The position numbers and the translations under genes were made by a program. A stretch of DNA of 64,000 nucleotides. It comes from Warburgia ugandensis. Lineage: Eukaryota > Streptophyta > Magnoliopsida > Canellales > Canellaceae. The stretch lies in contig CP141136.1 in assembly GCA_035236585.1 (NCBI GenBank), positions 58,235,136-58,299,135 on the forward strand. Direction: 5' to 3'. Under the pieces are notes generated by a model. It was given only the letters and a program-made list of their open reading frames with translations. It was not told the origin of the DNA and made no database searches. Shown here piece by piece: positions 1 through 13,097 of this stretch. Within the stretch, counting starts at the first letter, position 1, and the number at the start of each line of letters is the position of its first letter.

Positions 1-417
1 TAAGTCACAACACGCTAAGATACCTAATACTCTTAGTGGTAAATATCCCAAGTAAACTAAAAAAGAAAAAAGCTGGGATGATGGTCCCCATCATAGGCAA
101 GATGTAATAGAGTTAGGTTATAAACTATAGTGTGAGTTTCCCAAATCTAATAGTTTTAAAAATGTTGTCTTTCAATAAGAATTATTGTCTTCTAGGACCA
201 TTCTTAATTCCTAGATGTTATGATTTTACTGTGTTCTTGTTTGATATTTAGATATATTAGTTACAACACGGTATATCATTTTCTATGCATGTTTATACCT
301 TTAGAGTTCAATCTATTTATTAGTAAAATATTTAATTAGAATTTTCACATATATTTTTGGTGTATGTCAAATTTGTGTATTGAATACCATTTGTCTATCC
401 TATAAGAAATAACTTAA
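1..417. other. AT-rich leader without recognised gene
   Basis: No coding frame of interest is visible. It lies directly upstream of a copia gag remnant, so it may be the LTR or untranslated leader of that element, but no LTR terminus or primer-binding site could be identified. The assignment rests on position alone. Confidence 0.3.
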
Positions 418-1170
418 TGGCTTCCAAACTTATTGAAACTAAGAAACTTAGGGGAAGCAATTATTCAATGGGAAAGGGATATGTTAGTCATATTCTTCTC
501 TAAGATTCTATTGAATGCGTGCTTGATGGCGTGGTTGAAGAACACCTTCTGATGTTACAGCCACTCAGCAGCATATGTATGATAAGTTTCTAGAGCATGA
601 CAAGAAAGCAAAGTCTATTATGCTTATTTTTGTAGTTCCATGCACTGAAATTTTGTTTGAGGATTAGCCTACAACATGTGCCTTGTATAACGCAATGGCC
701 ACTAAATGTGATGAGTTTTCTAAATCTTAGAGTTCTCTCTCGATTGAAAAGTATAATGACATGCGGATGAAAGAATGTGATAATAAATGCCATGTATGTG
801 GTGACCAAGGAGTTCACCAGTTCAGGGAATCCAATTCCTGACAAGTTACAATTTTCATTGGCTCCAAATAGTTTGTCAATTTCTTGGGCGATTGTAACCC
901 TGAACTTCTCATGGGCTAAGGTCACAACGGATAGTCTTGAGGCCTAGAAGAGAGAGGGAAAGGAGCATGAAGCTCACCCCATGTGAATGTAACAAATGCT
1001 AAAGGACAAGGATTTTAAGAGACGTGCATGAATTGATAAAGGAAAGAAGATTGGGTCATGCTACATTTATGACCAATTAGAATATCCTAAGAAAAGTTGG
1101 TGGCAGAAAAAGTCCACACAATGATAGTAGGGTCAAAGGAGGATATATCATATGGATGACCACCAAGCCA
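418..1170 (+). pseudogene. Ty1/copia gag remnant
   Basis: Conceptual translation from the ATG at 418 gives the usual copia Gag opening (MASKLIETKKLRGSNYSM), then fragments matching the UBN2/gag-polypeptide domain: a 'CALYNAMATKCDEFSKS'-like stretch near 680-730 and a 'SLSIEKYNDMRMKEC' stretch near 735-780. Several in-frame stops and frameshifts break the frame, so no Gag can be made. No protease or integrase follows on this strand; after about 1170 the similarity is lost. It is a dead 5' fragment of a copia element, independent of the minus-strand copia element that occupies 3.8-17.2 kb. Confidence 0.65.
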
Positions 1171-2404
1171 CTACTAGCAGAATTTACAAGTACATACCAT
1201 TTACCTGTAATTTTAATCTTTCATTAGTGATTAGCATTATCTAATGGATGAAATTTAATTTGTTGCATGGTGGCATATGCCCTATCTAAAAATGAAAGGT
1301 TTAAACTGCTCTTACTTGCATGTGTAAATCCTTGGATTTTACATAAACAAATATAAATGCATGCATTCTCAAACTTTGATCTTACAAACAGGATCTCCTT
1401 TTCTGTTCCCCTTCTCATCTTGCAGATATTTTATTATCTTTGTTTATTTGTAGACATTGATCTTGCAAATAGGATCTCCTTTTATGTTCCTCTTCACCTC
1501 TCTAGCTGAAGCTCACATGTATTAATTAAGTCACCAATGCCAAGGAACATATGCTTGTGGGATAACTGAGGGTGTGTAATTTTATGTTCTAAATGGATGA
1601 TAATTTTGCTAGCCATAGTGGGGCTCATAAGAAAAACATCTGACTTCTCAACCGTTGATCTTGCTGACCATGATGAAACCATAATGGGTTTTTTTGTTTT
1701 CTTTGAAAGGCATTATGGCACCATTAGCAACTGGTTTATGTTTCTCTATAGAACCAAAATGTTCTCTTACAGATTGAGGCGCATGTTATGACACAAGTGG
1801 GACCTAGATAACATGCCAAAAGGGAACCCCTTCAAGTATATAAAATCAATTGTAGGACATGTACGAAGCACTATGGAGCCGCCCAGACAGAATCGATTTT
1901 CTACTAAACTAGAGAAGTTCTTATTTTAAGAATTAAAACGAAACTAATGATTATTACTTTGAAGGACCTAGACTTCCTTATGACTTAACATATATGGATG
2001 GTGAATTCAGATCTCTGTTGATCCATACTATCCAACTTCTAGGCACATCGTTAATAGGCTAGGCCCATTAGTGTCATGACCGAATAACCATCTCAATCCT
2101 CCGATACATCAAGATTTACACTAGTGCTCTTTCCTTTTGAGCATCTAAGTCAGACCCTAGAATAATAATAGTGGTTAGAAGCATCAATTGTCAGATTGAT
2201 GCATAACAAATATAAGATGTGGTAGAGCTTGTATCTTTTACAATTTTATCAATTGCCAATTCAATGAAATCCTTAATACTTTTCATTAAACAAATACATA
2301 GGACCAATTATCAATATCAACTTTTTATTTCAGCTTTTGGGACCAAATTAATATCAAGGTACCACATGTGAGTTAAGCTGCTTCAAGGCTAACATAAATT
2401 TTTG
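1171..2404. other. Intergenic, nothing recognised; short imperfect duplication
   Basis: No gene is recognised. A segment beginning 'GATCTTACAAACAGGATCTC' near 1378 recurs about 81 bp later as 'GATCTTGCAAATAGGATCTC' (near 1459), an imperfect local duplication. Short open frames here have no family features. Confidence 0.4.
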
Positions 2405-2588
2405 GACTTTAGACAATTGGTGCAACAGTAAAGTTGTCATCATATGACCTTGTAGTCAGGGGTTCAAGGCGTGGAAGTAGCTTCTTTTAAAAAAGCAAAG
2501 TAAAGCTGCATACTATAGACCCTTGTGGTCCACCCCTTTCCCGAACCCACATAGAAGAAAACTTCATTCACCGAGGCTGTCCTTTTTT
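2405..2588 (+). mobile_element. Au-type SINE (tRNA-derived), diverged
   Basis: The segment has the order of features typical of plant Au SINEs: a tRNA-like head with a box-A-like 'TTGGTGCAACAGTAAAGTTG' and a box-B-like 'GGGGTTCAAGGCGTGG', then the conserved body 'AGACCCTTGTGGTCCACCCC' and a T-rich end. Two better copies occur at 17852-18030 (+) and 26731-26902 (-), and the three align through their length. No clean target duplication was found around this copy, which is consistent with age. Confidence 0.75.
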
Positions 2589-3040
2589 AGACCATTGGAT
2601 ATGACGTTGAATCCCGGCAGATTATCCCATACGATGCATGTCCTTCTTTGATCTTGCAAATACATCGAACCTCCTTTCAATGTTATTGAAACTACTTGTG
2701 TCCCCGGTTGGTGGCTCATCAAATCAATGATGTGGACCTCCAAATAGTTAATGACCAAACCTAGGGGGTCATGTGGACAGTAACCATGGAACTATCACCT
2801 TCGTCATCAAGGATGCTAAATTTTTCTCGGACTTCCTTGTTTTCTTGTATTTTGCATTTTTTTATGCTGAATACGCACCCATGAGAACTTGGAAACCGTG
2901 ACTTCCTAAGTAACAAAGGAGTGGCCCTTCTCATATGTGCCAGAGGATTCTTGATTATCATTGATGCAAAATTGACACTATATGAGAGCTCTAAGTCCAC
3001 TTTAATTTATAAGAGTCCACCTTTGCATGATCTTACTAAT

Positions 3041-3227
3041 TGTGTGATTGCTCTAAGTTTGGATGTCTACTAGGGCAAAAAGCATGTGATTGCATGATTA
3101 TAACCATCCACTTCTTTTCAAAGTTCCTAACTTATCTATTTTCAGGCACAAATTTTTTTAAACTAAAATCATCCAATTTGCATACTTTTTGACCTATAAG
3201 ACATCTAAAGTTGGAGCAATCACATGA
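3041..3227. mobile_element. Possible MITE: inverted repeat about 190 bp
   Basis: Arms at 3041-3068 and 3199-3227 are inverted copies of each other (left begins 'TGTGTGATTGCTCTAAG', the right arm reads 'TGTGATTGCTCCAAC' on the opposite strand) with about five mismatches. The enclosed 130 bp is non-coding and AT-rich. Small size and terminal inversion suit a MITE, but no target duplication was verified. Confidence 0.35.
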
Positions 3228-3819
3228 ATGACTCCAATCCATACTAAAAGAAGCTTCATAAGAAGTGGTCCATATACGCTCTCATATGAAGTATCCATTT
3301 AGCATTTGTTTGATCATCATAACTGAATTCATGATAGAAATGTTAGAAATATATGCATTACAAAGTCATCATGTGATATTTGATGTGACCTGTCATTGAT
3401 CATTTCAAGGATCAGTACACTTTATTAATCATGATATGCTAATACTATGTAACAACGTAATAAAAAATGTAATTTAGTCATAAGATGATAACATACTTGA
3501 AGAGTCATATAATGACCTCTAAAACTTTAGGTAACATGGTAGGAGTTTCACAAAATGATGATTGAGAATTACATATATGAGAAATGGAATTTTATTCTAT
3601 ATAAACCTAAAATAGTCCTCAAGTAAGAATGTGAATATTTTTCTAAAGTTATCACTTTATCTCCACTTTTTTTAAATCCTTAGAAAAGTTAATTAGAATG
3701 GTTGTGTGAGGAACGTTTATGTAAACCCTAATATCTCATTCTCCAAGGTACCTAATTCAATTAGGTATTCTCTCTTTCATCCATATTTTTATTCTTACTT
3801 TATATATCCCACATCCAAC

Positions 3820-3964
3820 CAAGGAAATTTTCTATTAGTCAAATCTTTGGCTAGCATGTATGCAATTCTAAAGTGAAAGTTGATTATCTTATCTTAAGAA
3901 CTACAAAACAAAATTTAGATCCTACCATATGGCTATGGTGATGAACGAGACAGCTAGCATAACA
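3820..3964 (-). repeat. Copia 3' LTR end (U3 start) next to polypurine tract
   Basis: On the minus strand a purine-rich tract 'AAGGTGGAGA' (3966-3975) is followed at 3964 by TTGTTATGCTAG, the usual arrangement of polypurine tract then LTR start. About 145 bp leftward from 3964 is repeated with moderate divergence at 17092-17232, which would be the other LTR of the same element. The left limit of the LTR could not be fixed. Confidence 0.5.
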
Positions 3965-3975
3965 ATCTCCACCTT

Positions 3976-6310
3976 GGCCCATTTACAGCTACTCTAAAGA
4001 TGTGTAATCCTCTTCTTACCTCTAGAGCCAAGAGAACCTTAGTGCATCTCTAACCCAAGGTGCTCCACTTATATTCAACAGCAAGTGAAGTTAAGTAAGC
4101 ACAAGTCATGATTCAACTTTTATGTAAGAATGGACTTTGCATGTATCTTGTTAAGAAGTACTTCTCTTATAAAAACTCATTAGGTGAGTATGTGTTTAGT
4201 CCTTACTTTGTACACCTAATTCTTAGCCAAATAAATGGTGTTTTGACTATCACAATACAACCAAATTCCTTCCTATTTCAACCCAAACTGAGTCATAAAT
4301 CTCTTCAACCACAAAGCTTCTTTCCATGCTTTTGTAGCTGCTATGTACTTTTCTTCTTCTTTTTTGTGTGGATATTGTTACTATAGGCCATAACACATAT
4401 CTCCAACAAATAGGCCCTCCACTATTGTAAACATATCTCCAACAAATAGGCCCTCCACTATTGTAAACACAAATCGCCTAGTAAATCTCCTCTTATCGAA
4501 CTCTTTTGCAAAATTTGCATTGGTATATCCATCTGGCACTTGTTGTCTTTTAAACATAATACTATAATCTTTAATACCTATCAAATACCTCATAGTCCAC
4601 TTTACTCCATTCTAGTGCTCCTTTCCTAGATTAGCTATATACCTATTAACACACTAATAACATGTGAAATGTTAAGCTTTGTGCATACCATCACATCGTA
4701 AGACAACCCATTGCATTTGTGTATGGCACTTAAGACATATACTCAACCTCATCATCTATAGTCAGGCATAATTGAGCAAACAAATTAAAATGATTTGCTA
4801 GAGGAGTGCTTATTAATTTAATATCATTTATCTTAAACCTTTTTAAAACATTTTTGACATACTTCTTCTAAGTGATCCACAACTTTCCTACAACCTTGTC
4901 CATATGTATCTTCATCCCAATGATCTTTTTTGTAGCACCTAAATCCTTGATATTAGATGTCTTGCTCAACAATGACTTCAAAGATGTCATTGGCATATAG
5001 CATTAATAGAATATAAGAACCATCCCGAAGAACCTTAAAGTAAATATAACAATCATACTCATAGATCTGGACCATGTAGGAGTCAAAACGCTTGTACCAC
5101 TGCCTTAGAGATTTCTTCAAGCCATAAAGTGACCTCTTAAATTTATAAACATGGTTGTCCTTCTAGAGCACTTTGAATCCTTCTAATCACTCTATGTAAA
5201 TCTCTTCCTCCAAGTTCTTATGAAGAAACATTGTCTTTACATCAAGCTAATCAAGTCTATAGCAAACTTTGGACCATTGCTATTAAAACCCTTATGGAAG
5301 TATGTTTTCATATTAGAAAACCTCATTATTATCAACTCCCTATTTATGTGAATATCCCTTTGCTACTAATCTTGCCTTAAATTTTCTTTTCTTTTCTTTT
5401 CTTTTTTTGTCAATGCTTCCTTTCTTCTCAACACTCACTTGCGTCTTTTAGTCTTCTTTCCCTTGGGTAGTTGAACCAACTATGAAGTTCCATATATTAG
5501 AAGTGACTCAATCTCCTCCTTCATAGCTATTATCCACTTATCTCTATTCATACATGATATAGCATCTTGAAAAGAAGATGGATCTCCATTATTGACTATT
5601 AAACCAAAAGAAATCATTTCTTTAAAAACATAACTCTCTGAAGTTTTAATAATTCATTTCAAATTGCTTTTGGCAATGCTTTCCTACAACTATGGTTGTT
5701 GAATGTCCTAGATGGATGAGTTTTCTTCTTTTACTTCTAGCTCAAGTAGCACCACTTCGATTAGGAAGTTTCTTGCCATCATCAACTGCCTCTAACTTGT
5801 TGTCACCTCTTGGCTCTGCTTAACCATTGGGGATTCATCATATATGACATCCTCACTGACGACAACATTTTGTGCACTTGAGTCCCACAACTTGTAGCCT
5901 TTCACTCCCTTCTCATAGCAGAAAAATATGCACTTCCTTGAATTAAAGTCTAGTTTAGAATTGATGCCTATTATGCACATGAACATAGGTAGGACATGAA
6001 AAATCCCTATCATAAAGTAGTCAACTTCTCTTCTTGTTCACACCTCTTCCATAACTTTACTATCAAGCACCATAAATGATGATTTATTAATTACATAACA
6101 TAACATGTCATGTTGACTGCATCAACTCAAAAGCTCTTCGGTAATGCCTCATGAAATCTCATGAATCTTTCTCTCTTCAAAAGAGTTCTATTTCTACCCT
6201 CTACAACACCTTTTTATTGTGGAGTCCCTGAAGTAGTAAAGTGCCTGGTGATATTTTCATTATTGTAGAACTCCATAAATTTATTTCCTTATATTCTATC
6301 ACGTTGTAAC
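3976..6310 (-). pseudogene. Copia pol remnant: integrase end, RT, RNase H
   Basis: Reading on the minus strand from 6310 to 3976: the integrase end has 'TSGTPQ' and 'VVEGRNRTLLKRERFMRF' near 6120-6225, corresponding to the copia GTPQQNGVVERxNRTLL block. Next comes 'RKCIFFCYEKGVKGYKLWD' near 5880-5950, the post-integrase segment. RT sequences run through about 4620-5780, and RNase H through 3976-4600 ('SIMFKRQQVPDGYTNANFA', 'AATKAWKEALWLKRF', 'YCDSQNTIYLAKN'), reaching the polypurine tract. Many stops and frameshifts make it inactive. A 39-bp tandem duplication lies in RNase H (about 4395-4470). The integrase is interrupted at 6310 by a LINE and resumes at about 13103. Confidence 0.8.
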
Positions 6311-9300
6311 TTCATCTATGCCGGTCCCAAGCTTGGATAAAAAAGGAGGAGGATCTTATATCAGGTGCCAACCAACAAGGAAGAAGTTGAAGATGATTTT
6401 TCTTTTATTCCTTTTTTCGTATTTGCAAATGAATATGCATTTGTATATTAGTTTGTAAGTAAGAAGAGAAGATAATGAAAATCATCACCAACTTCTTTAA
6501 AGTATGGCAACCCTAACATGACATGAATTGAAAATTGACATTCCCTCAAGCTAGGATGTCCCCCATAAGCGGCATACTCCATCGGATCTCGAGTGTAGTG
6601 AAAAATAAGCAAGGATTATTAGGGCATTCCCCAAAAGTGACGCACTGCATTGGCTCCCGAGTGTAGTGGAAAATGGGCTAGAGCTATTAGAGCGTCCCCT
6701 TGAAAGCAACGCACTGCATCGGAACCCAGGTGTGGTGAAAGTAGGCATGGGTCCATGCCTTAGAGGTCAAGAAGTGTGCAAGTAAATAGGCTATCTCAAG
6801 AGCATAAGATTTGTATTGCCACATAAAATATAGGGACATTAACAGGTAAGAGTCTGGAGTTAGTAAATACGATGAAATGTAAGAGAGTCATCAATTATAT
6901 CCAAGAAACCAAGTGAAAAGGGGTTAAAACTAGAGAAATCAATAGGTATAAACTTTAGTACATAAGAAAGATTAATAACAAAAATGACATAGGAATAATA
7001 TTGGATAAAGAATTAAAGGATAAAGTTGTGAACATTAAAAGAATGAGCGATAGAATTATAATATATAAAAAACTTGTTCTAAGAGAGCAGATCATAAATG
7101 CTATAAGTGCATACACACCACAAGTAGGGTTAGAAGATATAATCAAGGGACAATTTTGAGTAGATATGGAGGGAGTCATGCAAGAAATTCCCAACACTGA
7201 GGGGATAATTATAGGAGTAGACTTAAATGACCATGTATGAAAAGAAAAGAAAGGATATGATAGGATAGGATATATGGAGAGTATGGTGTAGGAGAATGAA
7301 ATGAGATTGGGGAAACTATCCTCGATTTTGCTTTGGCATATAACCTAGCCATTGCAAACAAGAAGAGGGATGAACACTTAATAAACTTTAAAAGTGGACT
7401 CCATAAAAGCCAAATGGACTTTTTCTACTTAAGAATATTGAAAGATCAATGTGTAAGGATTGTAAGGTGATATCCGATGAGAGTTTAACCTTACAACATA
7501 GGTTAATGGTTATGCATATCTATATCAAAAGATAAAAGAAAGGAAATGAACTTTATAGGTATCCAAAAACTAAGTGGTGGAAATTAAAAGGAGAGAAAAT
7601 AACCTCATTCACAAATCAAGTGGTGGTAGAAGGACACTAAAACTATGAAACAGAAGTAAACACCATGTGGACTAATATGGCTTGGTTTATTAACAAAGTG
7701 GCAAAAGATGTTTTAGGAGTATCTAAAGGTAAAAGACAATTAGTAAAGGAAACATGGTGGTAGAGTGAAACAATGGAAAAAGTTATTAAAGAAAAATATG
7801 TGTGCTTTAAAACATGGCAGAAGACTAGAAATAATGAAAACAATTATCGGTATAAGAATGCTAAAAAGGTTACTAAGAAAATAGTGAGGCTAAACTTAAG
7901 GCATATGATGACCTCTATAGTAGATTAGGATCAAGAGAAGGTGAGAAAGATGTGTTTAAAATTGCAAAAATAAGAGAACAAAAGGGTGAGAACTTAGACT
8001 ATGTTTGGTGTATTAGAAGTGATGATCAAAGGATACTCGTCAAGATGAAGGGATCAAACAAAGGTGGGAAACTTACTTTCAAAATTTGTTAAATGACAAT
8101 GGCTCTGAGAATAGAGGGATTGAACACACTGCAAACTTAAATAACATTGGACATTATAGATATGAACATAGGATTAGAATACCCGATGTGAAAGAGGCCT
8201 TTAAAAAGATGAAATCAAGAAAGGCCATGGGGCCCAATGGTATACCAATAGAGGTTTGGAAGTATATGGGAGATACTGGAGTAGTTTGGTTGACCAAGTT
8301 ATTTAATAAGATTATAATCAAAGAAAATGCTAGATCAATGGAGGAAAAGCTCTATTGTACCAATTTATAAGAATAAAGGAGACATACAAAGCTGCACTAA
8401 TTATCGGGGGATCAAACTTATGAGCTACAATATGAAAGTTTTTGAAAGAGTGATTGAGAAGAGGCTATAGCATGAGACAAGTGTACCAGAGAACAAATTT
8501 GGTTTCATGCCTGGGAGGTCTACCATGGAAGCTATTTTCTTACTAATACAATTGATACAAAAATATAGGGAGAGGACTTAGAGAAAGCTTCTTATAAAGT
8601 CCATAGAGAGTTAATATGGAGGGTGTTGGGCGAGAAAGGGGCTTCATTGGGGTATATAAACATAATTAAAGATATGTATCAAGGAGCAGTAACAAATGTT
8701 AGGACCATTAGTAGCGAGACTGGTAATTTTCCTATCACTGTATGATTGCATAAAGGATCGACATTAAACCCATACCTTTTTACGTTGGTTATGGATGAGT
8801 TAACAAAACATCTTCATGAGGAGATCCCATAGTGCATGCTATTTAGATAATATAGTCTTAATTGATGAGACAAGGGAGGTCGTAAACACAAAGCTATAGT
8901 TATGGAGAGAATCATTAGAATCTAAAGGATTTAAAATCAGTCGAACTAAGATAGAATATATGGAATGCAATTTTAGCAAGGAGAGGAGGAGTGGAACACC
9001 AGTTAAGATTGATAACCAAGAAGTCCTCATGAAAGATCATTTTTGATACTTAGGATCAATGATTCAAGAGAGTAGGGAGATTGAGATGGAGGTTACCCAA
9101 AGAATCTAAGCAAGTTTGAACAAATGGAGATGTGCATATGGAGTTTTGTGTGATTGGTGGGTGTCACTCAAACTAAAAGGAAAATTTTTATAAGATGGCC
9201 ATAAGATTGGCCATGCTTTATGGATTAGAGTGTTAGGCAGTTAAGGAACATCATGTTCATAAGATGAGCATCGCGAAAATGAGAATGTTGAGATGGATGA

Positions 9301-9640
9301 GTGGCAAGATAAGAAAAGATAGAATTAGGAATGATTACATTAGAGGAAACTTAGGGTTAGCACAAATAGGTAATAAGATAAGGGAGATTAAATTTAGATG
9401 GTTTGGACATGTTCAAAGGAGACTCAAAATGGTACTGATTAGAAGGAGTGAGGCAATGCAAGTAGAATTTCTAATAGGGCAAGGAGAAGGCCCAAAAGAA
9501 TGTGGATAGAAGTGGTGAGAAAATATTTAAAAACTTTGGAACTAAATGAAGCCATAGTACTTAATAGAGGGGAATGGAGGAACAAGATTCATATGGCTGA
9601 TCCCTAATTGGGATAAAGTCTTGATAATGATTATGATGAC
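6311..9640 (+). mobile_element. RTE-clade LINE, nearly full length, decayed
   Basis: The element begins with the family's 5' end ('ATGCCGGTCCCAAGC'), has a 5' UTR with three units of about 67 bp (6550-6760), then a single pol frame with endonuclease followed by reverse transcriptase. Endonuclease signs include 'ISAYTPQVGLED' (7105-7140). RT signs include 'KSRKAMGPNGIPIEVWK' (8210-8265), 'FGFMPGRSTMEAIF' (8500-8535) and 'LFTLVMDELTKHL' (8778-8815). The C-terminal segment 'LRWMSGKIRKDRIRND' is at 9285-9335. It ends in an ATG/GAT-rich tail. Stops, frameshifts and a damaged FADD box make it inactive. Imperfect flanking duplication: ATTCTATCACGTTGTAAC (6293-6310) against ATTCTATCACATTGTTTAAC (9641-9660). 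It sits in a copia integrase. Confidence 0.85.
6550..6760 (+). repeat. Three about 67-bp tandem units in LINE 5' UTR
   Basis: Three degenerate repeats have the shared core 'GCACTGCATCGG...CCCxGGTGxxGTGAAAA' and start near 6555, 6622 and 6690. The same array is found in the LINE fragments at 27499-27650 and 63685-63890. Repeated, relatively GC-rich 5' units of a LINE are often part of its internal promoter; that role is inferred here. Confidence 0.65.
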
Positions 9641-9714
9641 ATTCTATCACATTGTTTAACCTAAGGCCGTGATGGTGATGATGTTCTATCTCATTATCTA
9701 ACCTAGGGCCTTGA
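9641..9714. repeat. Repeated LINE-tail/target units between LINE and LTR
   Basis: Two copies of a unit made of 'ATTCTATCACATTGTTTAAC'-like target sequence plus 'CTAAGGCC' and a GATGATG tail lie here (starts at 9641 and 9683). A third copy ('ATTCTATCATGTTGTCTAAC') lies at 13113, on the other side of the solo LTR. Removing the LTR joins the second and third units, so they form a tandem series. Confidence 0.55.
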
Positions 9715-12104
9715 TGTAATGGCCCACATTTTTTAGAAATAAAGAAATGTTATATTTACAAATTATCAAAAAATTTAGTCAATTATTGATTATTATGGTG
9801 TAAAAGTGAGCTGAAATAAAGATTTGAAAATTTTCTAATTATAACTCATTAAATAAATTGTGTGTAATTAGAATATAAGTGCTAATAAAACTTTAATCTG
9901 GTAAGACTTAATGACCTAAGCTAAGCAGCCCCAAGTACAACTTGTCAAGATAAGGTTTGGACTTCAATTGACTTCCCTAATAATTTTTAAGATGAAATTC
10001 ACATTTTGTTTTATTTTATTAATTATTAAGAATTTTTCAATTATGGACAATCAAATATGTAAACCCATATGTGCAAAATGAAATCCCATGTGACGAAAGT
10101 GTAAGAAGGCAATGAATTAAGGACTGATACAAATAAGGACTCTTAGATGAAGATCTAATGATCAAGATTTTATTTTAAAAACCCCACTAACTAAGTGAAG
10201 TAATTTTAGGCTAAAACATAAAAAAAAATAAAGGGGATATAACTGAAATGAAATAAGGAATATTCCTTATTTCATTTCTGCATCAAACCCCAATTAGAAA
10301 GAAGGAAAACGCAAAACAACCAAAGAAGAAGAAGAAAATTTTAGGGCTTTTTGCGTGGAAGCCCCAGCAGAGGAAAATTGAAGAGGGAAGAGGGGAGTTT
10401 TGCTGAAAAATGTGGGGGAAGAAAGAAAATTTCTAAGTTTTGTGTGAGAAATACCAGAAGTGGAGATTTTTGGGTTTTCTTTGTGAAACCAGAAGAGTGC
10501 GCATGATTTTGGTGAGGGATTCACAACAAAATGAAAATTGATGTTCCTATTCTAGAATCCAATTCAAGATCAGATAAAAAAGAAAGGAAAATATTATTTA
10601 CAGGTAAGGGGAAAAGTGATATTTTTACTTATTTAGATTTAACCTTCTTCTTTTTTATTTTTTCCTAAAATTAGTAACCGTATAGTTATATTTAACTTTG
10701 GTTTTTACTAAAAATCAGTAGTTTAAATCTCTAAATCATGTTTTGTGTAATAACAATCTATTATTCTAAACTTTTAAATAATAACTAAGTAGCAAAAATT
10801 AATTTCAATTTTTGCTGAAATTCAGTAGCTTAAGTATATGAATAATGTTTTCTATGCTAACACTATGTTATCCTGAAGTTGTCAACATAGTAATTATGTA
10901 GTTGAAATTAATTCTGATTTTTACAAGAATTAGTAACTTAGATTTTAGAATCATGTTTTATATAGAGGCCTATTATACAGAAATTTCTAACAGAAATTGT
11001 GTGATTAAAATAAATTTTAAATTTTCTTTTATTAGAATAATTAGTTTAAAATTTCTAAATTATATTTTGTATCTTAACAACCTATTATTATAGAAATTTC
11101 AAACAGTTATTGGGTAAATGAAATTAACTTCTTCTTCTTTTTCTTGGAATCAGTAGTTTAAGTCATTGTTATAATATTTTTTATATAACGACTTGTCATT
11201 TTGGAATTTGTCAATAGTAACAGTGAACAAGTTCTATGTAAATCTTTCTATGAATTGGTTTCTAATTTAGAATGACAATCCATTATCCTAAACTTTTAAG
11301 TGGTAGCAATATAGTTAAAATAAACTTCAAGTTTTATTGAATTAAGTTTATATCTTAGGAAACATTTTGTGTTAGAAACTTCAATCAGTATCCTTAGGTT
11401 AAAATAGTTCAAATAAAAGAAATTTTTGTATACATAAACAATTATGTGTGATAGACTATGTAAATTGATTTATATATATAAACTAATTTGATCATAAAAT
11501 TATTTCACTTCAGATTATGTTTACAGTATGAGTAGTAAAATGCTCTTTTGAGAAAAAAAAATGTAATAAGCAATGGTTGTAAAAGTTGAATAGACTTCTA
11601 TGCTAATATGTTGATATTTAGAAATTTCCATACTCACTAATCTAAAGGATTATTTTATTTTATTTTTATCAAACTCTTCATAATAAGAAACTCCATATAA
11701 TGGAGGCTTTTACTAAAGTTTGTCATTTGACTTCCTATTTCTTAAACATGTAGTTTTGAAATGGAAAGGAAATTTCTAAAGAATTCAACCTCTTTAGTTG
11801 TAGCTATAAATCAGTAAACTAGAAATAATAGATAAAATTTTATGTAGTTAATTTGGATACTTCTGATCTATAAACTATATTGTGATTAATTTAATCATTG
11901 AATTTCTAACAATAGTAGTACTCTATTACCATAAAACACAACTTGATTTATATCATTCTTATATGAGTCATCTTTTTATATGAATATTATATCCATCTAA
12001 TCAATTTCATACTTGTTTTGAAATTAAAATTTTGTTTCCAACATGGTTAGTAAACTATAAGATAAGTAGTACATAGTTTTGTTTATAAAACTATAAGATA
12101 GTTA

Positions 12105-12176
<72 letters not shown>

Positions 12177-13097
12177 TAACTACATACTATTTTCTTTGTT
12201 AATTACAAGCTATCACTCTTTTAGAAATGGGGTATAAATATTACTGTTTAACTTGGAACAAGTTCTTTGGGTTAAGTTTGCTAGTGGGCATGAAGTTTTA
12301 AATTTTGTATTTTATATTTAAGGCATGTCGTTCATGTCAGGTAATCTAAAGAATTAATCACTTATTTTGATTTATGATAATTAGTTGTTCTTATTAAAAT
12401 CTTTGTCCTTGAATATTATTGAATGTTATGAACAATAATGATTTCTATGTATCTAGTCATGTTTGACAATTTTACTATATGTGAATTGATTATAATGAAT
12501 ATTGACAAATTCAACATGTGCTATTGTAACGTATGAACTTATATTGAATATTAATACGGTTTATGGTTTGATAAGGTTTTATCTAACCTTGTAAATTCTC
12601 ACTGTACTCACTTGCTTACAACCAACAATTTCAAGTGGAAGTTTTAATAAGGAGTAAAAAGAGATTGACTATTAAATAACTAGTTATTGAAGAGACCTTT
12701 AAACTAGAAAAGGGCATGCGACCCTATTTGTTTTTTTATTGTAATAAATAGTTGATTAGTTGTTATTAAGAATACATTTGATATACTTCATAGTTGGTAA
12801 ATTTTGACTAATGAGTGTGTTTGGGACTATGACTAATATACGCTACTGAAAGAAAGGAAAATTTTAAATCTTTATATTATATTGAATCTTACATATGCTA
12901 TCAGGCATTTTCGAATTGCATGCGTTAAAAGCTTAAGTCCGAAAAACAGAGAAAACTCTATCGATTTTTTTGATAGAAATGCATGATTTTAGTATTCAAT
13001 TTTGAAAAGGATATTTAGAACCTGGGGCCCCATTATTTTTTTAAAGTAATAATAATAATAATAATAATAATAAGGGTAAAAAATTAGGGTTGTTTCA
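9715..13097. mobile_element. 3,383-bp solo LTR (probably Ty3/gypsy)
   Basis: The segment starts TGTAATGGCC and ends GGGTTGTTTCA (TG...CA) and is flanked by perfect 5-bp duplications CTTGA (9710-9714 and 13098-13102). There is no open reading frame of note and no primer-binding site, so it is a lone LTR left by recombination or a similar event. It contains a perfect 34-bp palindrome (10245-10278), an (AC)34 microsatellite and a TAA run near its 3' end. Orientation was not decided. Assignment to gypsy follows from size and from TGTAAT starts shared with the other large LTRs in the window. Confidence 0.75.
12107..12174. repeat. (AC)34 microsatellite
   Basis: Uninterrupted AC dinucleotide repeat of 68 bp inside the solo LTR. 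Confidence 0.98.

Noticed and set aside
8086-8370. Separate 94-aa gene
   Set aside because: It is an open piece of the RTE reverse transcriptase, flanked by other parts of the same decayed protein.
10294-10524. 76-codon Ser/Phe-rich minus-strand open frame
   Set aside because: Lies in purine-rich leader sequence of a solo LTR and has no family features.
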